DNA of 64,000 bases from Photorhabdus laumondii subsp. laumondii. GTDB taxonomy: Bacteria > Pseudomonadota > Gammaproteobacteria > Enterobacterales > Enterobacteriaceae. Shown piece by piece: positions 1 through 11,093 of the stretch (the first letter of the stretch is position 1; each line of letters begins with the position of its first letter). Location: the NCBI RefSeq assembly GCF_003343245.1, contig NZ_CP024901.1:5332001-5396000 (forward strand), in the 5' to 3' direction. The position numbers were made by a program, and so were the translations under genes. The notes beneath the pieces were generated by a model. It saw only the letters and a list, made by a program, of their open reading frames with translations. It did not search any database and had not been told where the DNA came from.

Positions 1-960
1 CTCAATTAATTCTGAGAAATTATTTTCAAATAACCAAGCATCATTATAAATTGTGTCGATATAACGTTCTCCACTATCAGGAATAATGACAACAATATTA
101 TCGCCAGGTTTAAAATCATCCAGGCGATTTAATGCTGCGCTTACCGCACAACCTCCCGTTCCACCAATTAAAATACCTTCATTTCTGGCTAACTTTCTTG
201 CTACTCGGAATGCATCAATATCTGCAACTTTCAAGGTAATATCGATATTGGTACGATCCAAAATAGAAGGTATAAACGCTAATCCTGCACCTTGTACCAG
301 ATATTTTCCTGGTTCACCACCGAAAATAATTGACCCCACGGGTTCAACACCATAAATTCGCACCTGTGGATCTTTCTCTTTCAAATAACGGGAAATTCCA
401 GTCAGTGTTCCACAACTTCCTGCTGTCGCAAAACAAGCTGTCAAATTATTGCCAAAGATTTCATACAACTCACGCCCCGTGGAACGATAATGCTCATCAG
501 GATTAACCTGATTTTCAAATTGCATAGGGCTAAACGCATTCGGATAGACTTTTATAATCTCTTTAGTTAAATCAATGCGATATTTGACAGTATCTTTTCC
601 CGCTTCAAATTCTGGTAGGAAAATAATTTCCGCACCAAATGCTTTTATTTTATCGCGTTTTGCTGCCGGCACCATGCGATCTAAAACCGCAATAAATCGA
701 TAACCTTTAACAGCACACGCCATTGCCAGACCAATTGCCGTATTCCCCGATGATGGTTCAATCACCACCATTCCCGGTCTTAATTCTCCCTGAGCCTCAG
801 CCCTTTCCAACATAGCAACTGCAATACGATCTTTAATACTCCCACCGGGGTTAATATTCTCCATTTTGAGAAAGACATTAATACCTTTAGTATATCTACC
901 ATTCAACATAACTACTGGAGTATTACCTATAGTTTGTAATATGTTTTTACTAAGATTCAT
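1..960 (-). CDS. SbnA-like PLP-dependent synthase of the cysteine synthase family (3' end outside window)
   Basis: The minus-strand frame is open for 320 codons from an ATG at 958-960 to the window edge. The N-terminus carries the cysteine-synthase-fold signature NPGGSIKDR, whose Lys43 is the expected PLP Schiff-base lysine, followed by a phosphate-binding-type SSGNTAIGLA segment. The distal part (GSIIFGGEPGK, GTGGC, IIPDSGERY, NDAW) resembles SbnA, which makes N-(2-amino-2-carboxyethyl)-L-glutamate for 2,3-diaminopropionate synthesis, more than it resembles housekeeping CysK/CysM. SbnA usually pairs with the dehydrogenase SbnB; any partner would lie left of position 1. The family call is firm; the exact substrate is an inference. 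The upstream region is AT-rich with no obvious operator. Confidence 0.8.
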   Translation of the reverse strand, partial: MNLSKNILQTIGNTPVVMLNGRYTKGINVFLKMENINPGGSIKDRIAVAMLERAEAQGELRPGMVVIEPSSGNTAIGLAMACAVKGYRFIAVLDRMVPAAKRDKIKAFGAEIIFLPEFEAGKDTVKYRIDLTKEIIKVYPNAFSPMQFENQVNPDEHYRSTGRELYEIFGNNLTACFATAGSCGTLTGISRYLKEKDPQVRIYGVEPVGSIIFGGEPGKYLVQGAGLAFIPSILDRTNIDITLKVADIDAFRVARKLARNEGILIGGTGGCAVSAALNRLDDFKPGDNIVVIIPDSGERYIDTIYNDAWLFENNFSELIE

Positions 961-1665
961 ACCAGCTTTATCCCTTATGTCTAGGTTAATATGAAGAACA
1001 TATAATGATGACAAGGTATTTTTATTAACAAATAAATAAATCAATTAAACATCTAATATACCTATTAATTTATTAATGAAACCATTCAATTTACCAATAA
1101 CTATGGAGAATAAACTCATACCTATTAACAATAAGCGCATTCATTTGTGTTCTCACACAAGGGTTAATTAACAAAAATTATAATTATAAAATTACACTTA
1201 AAAGTCTACTGTCAACTCTGACAGTTATATCAATAAAATCCCATATAAATTTTTGATATTATTATTTAATAATAAGGATATATATTGATATTATTAAACA
1301 TTCTTATGTGAAATCATATAAAATAAATTATCATTATAAAGACAAATAACCAAAATTATATAATAATATATTTTTAATTATTATGAAATAATCACTCGTG
1401 TAATTAACCAGATTTAGACGTAGATATATCAAAATATTCGATAAAAAATTCCCACATCACAACAGAATTAACAATGTTGATATTATCTAATAATAAAAAA
1501 TATGAATTAGATTATTTATAGATAATAATCTAATAATGAATAATATTTTCAATATAAAAACGCAAAATCAATAATAATAAAAACCAGCCAAAAGACAACA
1601 TTACAGAAGAATAGACAAGAGAAACTATGATTCTATAAACGGCAAATAAGGTAGTAAATGTAAAA
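961..1665. other. AT-rich intergenic spacer
   Basis: About 700 bases, very rich in A and T, between the SbnA-like gene and the ERIC/IS composite. It must contain the promoter of the SbnA-like gene, but many TATAAT-like strings make a specific call unsafe. I see no convincing coding frame: the short minus-strand frame at 1530-1724 starts inside the ERIC repeat. Such AT-rich DNA is a typical H-NS target; that is an inference. Confidence 0.5.
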
Positions 1666-1733
1666 TATACCCAATGGATTTCAAGATGGATCGCGACGGC
1701 AAGGGAGCGAACCCCCGGGAGCATAGATAACTA
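1666..1733. repeat. ERIC/IRU element, left half (interrupted by IS)
   Basis: Starts with TATACCC and contains the ERIC core (CCCCGGGAGCATAGATAACTA). It continues at 2724-2787 after the insertion sequence. Both halves minus the duplicated TAACTA give 126 bp, the canonical ERIC length. The same element occurs intact at 4525-4651 and 61381-61507. Confidence 0.9.
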
Positions 1734-2723
1734 ACCCGAATTCTGCTTAATCCGTCATTGAAAAATCGTCTTCTGAGTAGAAAACTTTCAGTGATGGCTT
1801 CTTCAATTTAAGGCAGTAAGCAATCAATCCACCTAAAACGCACAACAGAAAGCCTTTTATACTTCGGTGGCGGGAATGCTCTATTTGAGAAAGAGTTTTT
1901 AATTGCCCATTAATCGTTTCAATGATAAAACGCTTTTTTAACATTATCTTATCCCACTCAGCTTGCATACTCGCTTTCATGTTACGCCGTTTTTTCGTGA
2001 TGAAAGTGACATCGGTTTTAGCTAAATCGTCCGCCAATTCCTGGCTGAGGTAACCTTTGTCACCGTAAAGAGAACCCGTTAATTCTTTTGATAATTCACG
2101 AACAGGTTCCCGATCATCCACATTACCCGGAGTCACTTTAAGCGCGAGAATTTCACCCTGATGATTGACAACCAGGTGTAATTTGAAACCGTAAAACCAG
2201 CCCATTGAATTTTTTCCGCGCTTTGCTATCCCCGCAAAGACCTTATGTCGAGGGATGCGAATGTTATGGCAGACACTCAAACGGGTGGAATCAATAAAAG
2301 CAATGCCTGTGGGTTTCCCTTTTAATTGAGTCAGATAGCTGCATAATGGCACCAAAACGGAAGGAGCCACACTGACAAAACGAGGATAGCTAAGCAAGGT
2401 TGGAAAATCCTTATGGTGATATTTCCAAATATGTTCTAGATAAAAATGTTTAAAATCACGGTAATGCGACATATGAAAAAGGATCAAAATGGTCATGATT
2501 TCACTGGGATACATATGACCTTGTCGGCGGCGTAAACGATGCCCGCTATCGAGACAAAATTGTTCCCATTGAGGGATGAAAAAACGGCAAAAATCATCGA
2601 CATCACAGAAAATTTCAACTAAGTTGTCCATAGCCTGTTCCCCCCTCGGAGCTGTTTTTGGTGCACACCAAAACTTTGCTCCTGGAACAGGCTTCTCGTC
2701 AATTTCTTATCCAGAATTCGGGT
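1734..2723 (-). mobile_element. IS982-family insertion sequence, 990 bp, complete
   Basis: The element is bounded by perfect 12-bp inverted repeats, ACCCGAATTCTG at 1734-1745 and CAGAATTCGGGT at 2712-2723. It is flanked by a direct 6-bp repeat TAACTA (1728-1733 and 2724-2729) that matches the ERIC sequence it interrupts, so this is a simple transposition into the centre of an ERIC palindrome. It holds one transposase gene. The perfect ends, target duplication and intact frame suggest a recent insertion. Confidence 0.92.
1747..2631 (-). CDS. IS982-family transposase
   Basis: A 294-residue DDE transposase that occupies nearly all of the flanking IS. Candidate catalytic residues are Asp in FIDSTRLSV, Asp in LYGDKGYLS and Glu in FIIETINGQLK, in the order and spacing expected for a DDE nuclease. 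The N-terminal region (YPSEIMTILILFHMSHYR) is typical of IS982-family proteins. The frame is uninterrupted, so the enzyme could be active. The stop lies one base inside the terminal inverted repeat. Confidence 0.9.
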   Translation of the reverse strand: MDNLVEIFCDVDDFCRFFIPQWEQFCLDSGHRLRRRQGHMYPSEIMTILILFHMSHYRDFKHFYLEHIWKYHHKDFPTLLSYPRFVSVAPSVLVPLCSYLTQLKGKPTGIAFIDSTRLSVCHNIRIPRHKVFAGIAKRGKNSMGWFYGFKLHLVVNHQGEILALKVTPGNVDDREPVRELSKELTGSLYGDKGYLSQELADDLAKTDVTFITKKRRNMKASMQAEWDKIMLKKRFIIETINGQLKTLSQIEHSRHRSIKGFLLCVLGGLIAYCLKLKKPSLKVFYSEDDFSMTD

Positions 2724-2787
2724 TAACTATGTGACCAGGGCGAGTGAGTGCAGCCAACAAAGAGGCAACTTGAAAGATAACGGGTAT
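2724..2787. repeat. ERIC/IRU element, right half
   Basis: Continues the ERIC copy begun at 1666: TAACTATGTGACC then GAGTGCAGCCAACAAAGAGG and ending CGGGTATA. The first six bases are the IS target-site duplication. Confidence 0.9.
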
Positions 2788-2867
2788 AAATCAGATTAAT
2801 GCTCAGTTACTGGGCATTACCGGCAAAAGCCTTATCGACTACCAAGAGAACAGTAAGTTGAGGCAAT

Positions 2868-2896
2868 AAAAAACGCCGGCATTGCCAGCGTTTTTT
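2868..2896 (-). terminator. Rho-independent terminator after rplI
   Basis: GC-rich hairpin (ACGC-c-GGC, loop ATT, GCC-a-GCGT with one bulged pair) flanked by A and T runs on both sides, 27 bases beyond the rplI stop. The symmetrical A/T tracts make it potentially bidirectional. It closes the rpsF-priB-rpsR-rplI operon. Confidence 0.8.
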
Positions 2897-2922
2897 ACTT
2901 GTTAGCATCAGTTAATCAGAGA

Positions 2923-3375
2923 TTAAGCTTCAGCAACAATGTTAACGTTCAATTTAGCGAATACATCGCTGTGTACCTGGAAGTTAACTTCGTGTTCACC
3001 AATAGTACGCAGAACGCCATTAGGCAGACGCACTTCGCTCTTAGAGACTTCAACGCCTGCGGCGGTAACTGCATCAGCGATATCACGAGTACCGACAGAA
3101 CCGAACAGTTTACCTTCGTCACCTGCTTTAGAAGCGATAGTAACGGAACCCAGTGCATTGATTTTCTCAGCGCGAGCTTCTGCTGTTGCCAGAACGTTAG
3201 CCAAGTTAGCTTCCAGTTCAGCACGGCGAGCTTCGAAAAATTCGATGTTTTTCTTAGTCGCAGGAACAGCTTTGCCCTGCGGTACTAAGTAATTACGGGC
3301 ATAACCCGGTTTAACGTTAACTTGATCACCCAGGCTACCCAGGTTTGCTACTTTATCAAGCAGAATAATTTGCAT
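2923..3375 (-). CDS. rplI: 50S ribosomal protein L9
   Basis: 150 residues, about the E. coli L9 length. It starts [19 protein letters not shown], the highly conserved N-terminal rRNA-binding domain with the [13 protein letters not shown] segment, followed by the long connecting helix and the C-terminal domain ending in a basic/hydrophobic strand. L9 binds 23S rRNA near the L1 stalk and helps keep reading frame. It is the last gene of the rpsF-priB-rpsR-rplI operon and is followed by a terminator. Confidence 0.98.
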   Translation of the reverse strand: MQIILLDKVANLGSLGDQVNVKPGYARNYLVPQGKAVPATKKNIEFFEARRAELEANLANVLATAEARAEKINALGSVTIASKAGDEGKLFGSVGTRDIADAVTAAGVEVSKSEVRLPNGVLRTIGEHEVNFQVHSDVFAKLNVNIVAEA

Positions 3376-3413
3376 TACCTTATCCTCTCAGAGTCGTTAA
3401 TGGACTGTGCCGA

Positions 3414-3963
<550 letters not shown>

Positions 3964-3968
3964 AGTTA

Positions 3969-4364
3969 TTACTCTTCAGAATCCCCAGCTTCTTCAGCAT
4001 CCATATTGGCGTCTTCCAGAGAGTAGTCACGGCTGCGACGTTCATCTTTGGCTTTAACCATTGGAGATGCTTCAGTTACCGCGTGCTTAACGCGCATAAT
4101 CATGCTGCGGATAACGGCATCGTTGAAGCGGAAGTTAGTTTCCAGCTCATCAATCACTTCCTGCGGTGCTTCAACGTTCATCAGAACATAGTGAGCTTTG
4201 TGCAGTTTGTTAATTGGGTAAGCCAGTTGACGGCGGCCCCAGTCTTCCAGACGGTGAATCTGACCTTGCGCGTTAGTGATAGTCGCACTGTAACGCTCAA
4301 TCATGCCCGGAACCTGTTCGCTTTGGTCAGGATGGACCATAAAAACGATTTCGTAATGACGCAT
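3969..4364 (-). CDS. rpsF: 30S ribosomal protein S6
   Basis: 131 residues, starting [21 protein letters not shown], with the ferredoxin-like S6 fold and a Glu-rich C-terminal tail ([10 protein letters not shown]), the site to which RimK adds glutamates in E. coli. It is the first gene of the operon; AAGGAG lies 6-7 bases before the ATG. The leader contains the conserved S6:S18 binding element. Confidence 0.98.
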   Translation of the reverse strand: MRHYEIVFMVHPDQSEQVPGMIERYSATITNAQGQIHRLEDWGRRQLAYPINKLHKAHYVLMNVEAPQEVIDELETNFRFNDAVIRSMIMRVKHAVTEASPMVKAKDERRSRDYSLEDANMDAEEAGDSEE

Positions 4365-4390
4365 TAGAATTGCTCCTTACGGATTATTCA

Positions 4391-4425
4391 GCCTCCTGTC
4401 AGGGTCAACCGCGGCCCGTGGAGGC
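4391..4425 (-). promoter_or_regulatory. S6:S18 autoregulatory RNA element in the rpsF leader
   Basis: On the minus strand GCCTCC (4420-4425) pairs with GGAGGC (4391-4396), enclosing a GGG/CCC inner helix and the ACGGGCCGCGG stretch. This matches my memory of the E. coli rpsF leader almost base for base; there the S6:S18 complex binds and represses its own translation. It lies about 27 bases before the rpsF start codon. The pairing is seen; the function is from the family. Confidence 0.75.
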
Positions 4426-4464
4426 AAGGAACTTGTTTAAGTGCGGCTGAAAAATTGACGCGTA

Positions 4465-4493
4465 ACTATACCTACCCTACATAAAAAACTCAA
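4465..4493 (-). promoter_or_regulatory. Sigma-70 promoter of the rpsF operon
   Basis: On the minus strand, -35 TTGAGT (4488-4493) and -10 TATAGT (4465-4470) with an ideal 17-base spacer, about 100 bases upstream of rpsF. It reads into the S6:S18 leader. Confidence 0.7.
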
Positions 4494-4524
4494 GGAATGA
4501 ACAATGCAAAAATACTTTTGTTCA

Positions 4525-4651
4525 TATACCCGTTATCTTTCAAGTTGCCTCTTTGTTGGCTGCACTCGCTCACCCCAGTCACATAGTTATCTATGCTCCC
4601 GGGGATTCACTCCCTTGCCGCCGCGATGCATCTCGCAATCCATAGGGTATA
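4525..4651. repeat. ERIC/IRU element, complete, 127 bp
   Basis: Bounded by TATACCC and GGGTATA, with the central core GCTCACCCCAGTCACATAG...CCCGGGGATTCAC. It lies between the rpsF promoter and the 3' end of rlmB, 16 bases beyond the rlmB stop, so it is transcribed with the rlmB message and can fold into a long hairpin. Confidence 0.93.
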
Positions 4652-4667
4652 TATGGGAGGTGGATTG

Positions 4668-5402
4668 TCACGAGCTACGCTGACGCACCGCCTCAAACAG
4701 GCAAACTCCCGTGGCAACAGACACATTCAACGACGAGACAGAGCCCACCATTGGGATGCTAATCAATTCATCACAGTGTTCACGAGTCAGACGACGCATA
4801 CCTTCCCCCTCCGCTCCCATCACCAGTGCCATAGGACCAGTCAGTTTGCTCTGATACAGCGTATGGTCAGCTTCTCCTGCTGTACCCACCACCCAAATAT
4901 TGTACTCTTGCAATAAACGTAAGGTACGCGCAAGGTTGGTGACACGAATAAGTGGTACGCTTTCCGCAGCACCACATGCCACTTTCTTCGCCGTGGCATT
5001 AAGCTGAGCAGAACGATCACGTGGAATAATAACAGCATGTACACCTGCTGCATCAGCACTACGCAAGCAAGCGCCCAGATTATGGGGATCTGTCACGCCA
5101 TCAAGCACCAACAAGAACGGGGTTTCTACTTGTGCCAGTAAATCTGGTAGGTCATTTTCTTGGTACTGACGCCCTGGCTTCACTTTGGCAATAATTCCCT
5201 GATGCACCGCACCTTCCGTTTGATTATCCAGCCACTGACGATTTGCCAGTTGGATAGTCATCCCGATGCTTTCCAGCGCATGAATCAATGGTGTCAGGCG
5301 GCGATCTTCACGTCCTTTCAGGACATAAACTTCGATAAAACGCTGAGGATCACGCTCCAGTAAAGCTTTAACGGCATGAATACCGTAGATAATTTCACTC
5401 AT
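4668..5402 (-). CDS. rlmB: 23S rRNA (guanosine-2'-O-)-methyltransferase RlmB
   Basis: The start [19 protein letters not shown] at 5402 is chosen because it matches E. coli RlmB (243 aa) and gives 244 aa; a longer reading from 5438 adds 12 unrelated residues. RlmB methylates G2251 of 23S rRNA. SPOUT-class motifs are visible: [32 protein letters not shown] and SSLNVSVA, which build the knotted SAM site and dimer interface. It follows rnr on the same strand, as in E. coli, and is followed at once by an ERIC element. Confidence 0.96.
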   Translation of the reverse strand: MSEIIYGIHAVKALLERDPQRFIEVYVLKGREDRRLTPLIHALESIGMTIQLANRQWLDNQTEGAVHQGIIAKVKPGRQYQENDLPDLLAQVETPFLLVLDGVTDPHNLGACLRSADAAGVHAVIIPRDRSAQLNATAKKVACGAAESVPLIRVTNLARTLRLLQEYNIWVVGTAGEADHTLYQSKLTGPMALVMGAEGEGMRRLTREHCDELISIPMVGSVSSLNVSVATGVCLFEAVRQRSS

Positions 5403-5500
5403 AATCTTCTTATTTTTACTGTTATACATATACAGCACTGACGAATACTGTAAGCCTATTCGATAAGCTTCACGTACTCAGGGGGAGATTAAAATATTCA

Positions 5501-5523
5501 GGCTATCCTGCAACAGGATAGCC
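5501..5523 (-). terminator. Hairpin after rnr
   Basis: Perfect 10-bp stem GGCTATCCTG/CAGGATAGCC with a 3-base loop, seven bases after the rnr stop. On the minus strand it is followed by TGAATATTTT, a weak T tract, so it may terminate only partly or protect the 3' end while allowing read-through into rlmB. Confidence 0.65.
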
Positions 5524-5529
5524 CTTTGA

Positions 5530-7971
5530 TTATTTATCTGCGCTTTTCTTAGCCCGTTTGGCTTTGAATTTAGCGACAATTTTCTGAGTTTTGGTAGAAA
5601 GCGTCTTACCCTTTTTCTTATCCCCTTTAGGCTTATCCGCAGATCGCTCTTTACGAACAGCACCATCAGGCTCAAAATGAGCTTCTTTGCGATAACCACG
5701 CCCTTTTTTCTTACTGCTTTCGCGGCCAAGTTCTACTTTTCTCTCTCTATCGCGCACTGTTTTACCTACATTCCGGGCTTTGCGGGCGGTAGAAAGCAGC
5801 TTAAAGTCAATATTACGCTCATCCATATGAACCGCTTCCACACGAATTTCAACTTCATCCCCTAACCGGAAAGTTTTACCCGAGTATTCACCCACTAAAC
5901 GCTGACCGATATTATCGAAATGATAATAATCATTACTCAACGTGGAAACATGTACCAGACCGTCAATAAACAGCTCATTCAAGCGAACAAAGAAACCAAA
6001 ACCTGTCACACTCGTGATGATCCCAGTAAAAGTATTGCCCACTTGATCCTGCATAAAATCACACTTAAGCCAATCAGCAACGTCTCTCGTCGCTTCATCT
6101 GCGCGGCGCTCTGTCATGGAGCAGTGTTGGCCCAGTTGCAACATCTGTTCCATATCACTGTGCCATCCCCCGGTCGGTGTTCCACATTGCTCAACAATGC
6201 CTTGCTGTTTCGCTAGCAGATATTTAATCGCCCGATGCAACACCAGATCCGGGTAACGGCGGATAGGTGAGGTAAAATGCGCATAAGAATTTAATGACAG
6301 ACCGAAGTGACCCCGGTTTTCCGGATCATAAACTGCCTGTTTCATTGAACGCAGTAATAGGGTTTGCAGTAGCTCATGATCCGGGCGTTCAGCCACTTGA
6401 TGCATCAGTTGCGCATAATCCTTTGGTGTTGGTTGCATGCCACCGGGCAGCGTCAATCCCAATTCGCCGAAAACCGAGCGCAAGTTAACAATACTTTCTT
6501 CTCTTGGCCGATCATGAATACGGTAAAGCACCGGCTCCCCATTTTTTTCCACGAAGCGCGCCGCAGCAATATTCGCCAGAATCATGCACTCTTCAATCAA
6601 CTTATGAGCATCATTGCGAACAATCGGTTCAATTCGCTCGATACGACGTTCAGCATTAAAGATAAACTTCGCCTCTTCTGACTCAAACGAGATTGCACCA
6701 CGTTGCTCACGGGCATTTTCTAGTGCCTGATACAATTCATGTAAATGCTCAATATGCTGAACCAGTGGCTTGTAGTGCTCACGCAGCTCTTCATCACCCT
6801 GCAACATACGCCATACTTTGGTATATGTCAGACGGGCGTGAGAATTCATGATGGCTTCGTAAAATTTATAGGATGATAATCGCCCCTGCGCTGAAATCGT
6901 CATCTCACACACCATACAAAGGCGATCAACCTGCGGGTTCAGAGAACAGAGTCCATTAGAAAGCACCTCCGGCAACATGGGGACAACCTGAGATGGGAAG
7001 TAAACCGAGTTACTCCGGTTACGTGCTTCGGTATCTAACGCCGTTTGTGGACGCACATAGTAACTGACATCAGCAATGGCAACCCATAAACGCCAACCAC
7101 CGCTTCGCTTTCTTTCACAATAAACGGCATCATCAAAATCACGGGCATCTTCACCATCGATTGTCACCAACGGCAGAGTACGCAGATCAACACGGTCTTT
7201 TTTCGCCGATTCTGGTACCTGCTCATTCAAGGAAGCAACCTGGTTTTCCACCTGTGGCGGCCAACTGTGAGGAATTTCATGAGTACGTAGGGCAATTTCC
7301 ACTGCCATGTTCGTTCCCATTTTTTCACCCAACACTTCAACAATCTTACCGATAGCCTTTGTGCGGCGCGCCGGGCGTGTAATTAACTCGACTACCACCA
7401 CATTCCCCATGCGAGCACCACCGCTTTCATCTTTCGGGATCAAGATATCAAAGCTTAAACGGCTATCATCCGGCACAACAAATCCCATACCAGAATCAAG
7501 AAAATAGCGGCCAACAATCTGACTGGTCTTAGGCACTAATACACGAACGATACGTGCTTCATTACGCCCTTTGCGATTCAGGGATAATGGTTGTGCCAGC
7601 ACAACATCACCATGAATAGCCATTTTTAACTGCTCGGCAGAGAGATAAAAATCGTCTTTGTGACCTTCTACTCGTAGGAAACCATAACCATCTCTATGCC
7701 CAATAACAGTACCTTTCAGTAAATCCAATCTTTCCGGCAAGGCATAGCATTGGCGACGAGTGAAAACCAATTGACCATCACGTTCCATAGCCCGTAAACG
7801 ACGACGTAACGCTTCAATATCCTCATCGTTAATCAGATTCAGCTCTTGTGCCAGTTCCTGGCGACTTACCGGTACAGTATGTTTAGCAATAATGTCTAAG
7901 ATATACTCGCGGCTTGGAATAGGTGATTCGTATTTTTCTGCTTCGCGCCCCAAAAAAGGATCTTGTGACAT
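5530..7971 (-). CDS. rnr: Ribonuclease R
   Basis: The start [21 protein letters not shown] at 7971 (813 aa) is chosen over 8019 because it matches E. coli RNase R and has GGAGGA seven bases upstream. RNase R is a processive 3'-5' exoribonuclease that digests structured RNA. Order of domains: N-terminal winged helix, two cold-shock domains, the RNB catalytic core with [15 protein letters not shown] (metal-binding aspartates), an S1 domain near residue 640 ([17 protein letters not shown]) and a Lys-rich tail. The longer reading overlaps the nsrR stop by four bases, so translational coupling is possible. Confidence 0.96.
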   Translation of the reverse strand: MSQDPFLGREAEKYESPIPSREYILDIIAKHTVPVSRQELAQELNLINDEDIEALRRRLRAMERDGQLVFTRRQCYALPERLDLLKGTVIGHRDGYGFLRVEGHKDDFYLSAEQLKMAIHGDVVLAQPLSLNRKGRNEARIVRVLVPKTSQIVGRYFLDSGMGFVVPDDSRLSFDILIPKDESGGARMGNVVVVELITRPARRTKAIGKIVEVLGEKMGTNMAVEIALRTHEIPHSWPPQVENQVASLNEQVPESAKKDRVDLRTLPLVTIDGEDARDFDDAVYCERKRSGGWRLWVAIADVSYYVRPQTALDTEARNRSNSVYFPSQVVPMLPEVLSNGLCSLNPQVDRLCMVCEMTISAQGRLSSYKFYEAIMNSHARLTYTKVWRMLQGDEELREHYKPLVQHIEHLHELYQALENAREQRGAISFESEEAKFIFNAERRIERIEPIVRNDAHKLIEECMILANIAAARFVEKNGEPVLYRIHDRPREESIVNLRSVFGELGLTLPGGMQPTPKDYAQLMHQVAERPDHELLQTLLLRSMKQAVYDPENRGHFGLSLNSYAHFTSPIRRYPDLVLHRAIKYLLAKQQGIVEQCGTPTGGWHSDMEQMLQLGQHCSMTERRADEATRDVADWLKCDFMQDQVGNTFTGIITSVTGFGFFVRLNELFIDGLVHVSTLSNDYYHFDNIGQRLVGEYSGKTFRLGDEVEIRVEAVHMDERNIDFKLLSTARKARNVGKTVRDRERKVELGRESSKKKGRGYRKEAHFEPDGAVRKERSADKPKGDKKKGKTLSTKTQKIVAKFKAKRAKKSADK

Positions 7972-8015
7972 AGCTGTTCCTCCGTTGTCATCAGCAGGCT
8001 GTTTGCGCCATTTCT

Positions 8016-8441
8016 TCATTCGGTCAGAAGCAGCTTATAAAGGGGAATATTATCTTCAATCATATCAGCTAAAGTATGCTTATCCAGTTCTTCTAAAAAC
8101 CTTTCTATTGCCTGATTTAATACGACCTTCAGACGACACGCAGAAGTGATATGGCAAGATTCCTGACTACAGTTAACCAATGATAATGGCTCAAGAGCGC
8201 GAACGACATCGCCAATTCTGATATCCTTCGCTGGCTTACCTAAACGGATACCGCCGTTTTTACCACGAACAGCATCCACTAATCCTAAATGACTCAATTG
8301 GTTAATGATTTTTACCATGTGGTTACGAGAAACACCATAAATATCAGTGACTTCAGAAATACTGGTCATCCGGCTTTGCGGTAAAGAAGCCATATAAATT
8401 AGCGCGCGCAAGCCATAATCTGTAAAACTCGTTAACTGCAC
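8016..8441 (-). CDS. nsrR: Rrf2-family nitric-oxide-sensing repressor NsrR
   Basis: 141 residues with an N-terminal winged helix ([21 protein letters not shown]) and three cysteines in [12 protein letters not shown] that ligate the Fe-S cluster. NO damage to the cluster releases DNA and derepresses NO-detoxifying genes. The position between purA and rnr is the enterobacterial arrangement, which supports the NsrR name over IscR. Confidence 0.94.
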
Positions 8442-8584
8442 ATCAACCTCTGGATAATAAGATATAAACTAATATATCCGAGAACAAACTGAAAAAATAA
8501 GTATTTGTTCAACTTATATACCATGAATCTACCAAAATCATGTTGATCTCCTCATCGTTAAACAAAAAAGGCCACAATAAATAG

Positions 8585-8611
8585 CAAAAAACCGGGCTGA
8601 AAAGCCCGGCT
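8585..8611 (-). terminator. Rho-independent terminator after purA
   Basis: On the minus strand GCCGGGCT-TTTC-AGCCCGG is followed by TTTTTTG; a strong GC stem and T run about 20 bases beyond the purA stop. Confidence 0.9.
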
Positions 8612-8631
8612 TCACCTGATTATAGGTACCA

Positions 8632-9963
<1,332 letters not shown>

Positions 9964-10036
9964 CTAACATCTCATCCCACACCTTTCAGTAATTTTTATC
10001 ACATCCGTTATTTTTGTTAGCCACCAGACATGACAA

Positions 10037-10055
10037 GGCCCGCCTGATGCGGGCC
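10037..10055 (-). terminator. Hairpin after hflC
   Basis: Perfect GGCCCGC-ATCAG-GCGGGCC stem-loop, 22 bases after the hflC stop, followed on the minus strand by TTGTC. The T run is poor, so partial termination is likely. Confidence 0.65.
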
Positions 10056-10077
10056 TAATCAATAGATTCAGCATCTA

Positions 10078-11088
10078 TTAGTGCTGACCTGCACGCTTTT
10101 CAGGTGCTTTCATATAGCGGAAGAAATCAGCTTCTGGGCTTAATACCAGAACATCTTTCCCGTCTTCACTAAAGCTTTTCTCGTAAGCACGTAAACTACG
10201 GATAAAGGTATAGAAATCTGGCGCTTGACTGAACGCATCAGCAAACAGTTTAGCGGCGTCTGCATCACCAGCACCACGCAATGTAAGCGCTTCACGCTCC
10301 GCTTTTGCTCGGATTTCAATAACTTGCTTATCTGCTGCTGCACGCAGCTTTTCTGCTTCTTCCAAACCTTGTGAACGATGACGACGAGCTACCGCTTCAC
10401 GCTCAGCACGCATACGCTGGTAAATCGCTTCTGAAACTTCCAGTGGTAAATTGATTTGTTTGATACGCACATCAACAACTTCAATACCCAATGCCGCCAT
10501 ACTGTTTGGATTGATAGCAAGCTGTTTATCTGCCGTTTCTCGCTCTACACGAGCCGCCGCCGATGCAATAGCATCATCCGCTTCAGTTGTACTCGCTGTT
10601 TCTTTATCCGTTGTACCTTTGTTCAGCGCATCACGAACATCTGTGGTCAATTGACCACGGGAATCCGTTACGATACCACGAACATCCTTACGGCCAATCT
10701 CAGAACGCAGGCGGTCACTGAATTTACGTTTTAACAATACTTCTGCCTGAGAAATATCACCATTGCCGGTCGCCAGATAATAACGGCTGAAATCGTTAAT
10801 CCGCCATTTCAGGTAAGAATCAACTATCAGGTCCTTATTTTCACTGGTCAAGAAACGGTCGGCTTGAATATCCATAGTCTGGATACGAGCATCCAGTGTT
10901 TTCACCGTTTCAACAAAAGGTATTTTAAAATGCAACCCCGGCTCATAAACAATCGGTTTATTTCCCGCATCACGCAGAACCTTACCAAAACGCAGTACAA
11001 TACCACGCTGTCCTTCCTGCACAATAAATAGAGAGGCATAGAGTGCAACTAATACCGCGACAATAACAACGACTAATGATTTACGCAT
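10078..11088 (-). CDS. hflC: FtsH protease modulator HflC
   Basis: 336 residues. A single N-terminal membrane helix (about residues 4-20) precedes a large periplasmic SPFH/band-7 domain (QEGQRGIVLRFGKV) and a long Ala/Glu-rich coiled coil (AEKLRAAADKQVIEIRAKAE). HflC and HflK assemble a membrane cage around FtsH and limit its access to membrane substrates. It starts six bases after the hflK stop, in an operon. Confidence 0.97.
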   Translation of the reverse strand: MRKSLVVVIVAVLVALYASLFIVQEGQRGIVLRFGKVLRDAGNKPIVYEPGLHFKIPFVETVKTLDARIQTMDIQADRFLTSENKDLIVDSYLKWRINDFSRYYLATGNGDISQAEVLLKRKFSDRLRSEIGRKDVRGIVTDSRGQLTTDVRDALNKGTTDKETASTTEADDAIASAAARVERETADKQLAINPNSMAALGIEVVDVRIKQINLPLEVSEAIYQRMRAEREAVARRHRSQGLEEAEKLRAAADKQVIEIRAKAEREALTLRGAGDADAAKLFADAFSQAPDFYTFIRSLRAYEKSFSEDGKDVLVLSPEADFFRYMKAPEKRAGQH

Positions 11089-11093
11089 GATTA

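Noticed and set aside
1530..1724. 64-codon minus-strand reading frame
   Set aside because: It starts inside the ERIC palindrome and runs into AT-rich spacer; no RBS or family resemblance.
2899..3292. Two plus-strand frames over 110 codons
   Set aside because: Both are shadows of rplI on the other strand.
4593..4916. 107-codon plus-strand frame beside rlmB
   Set aside because: Its 5' part is ERIC sequence and the rest is antisense to rlmB.
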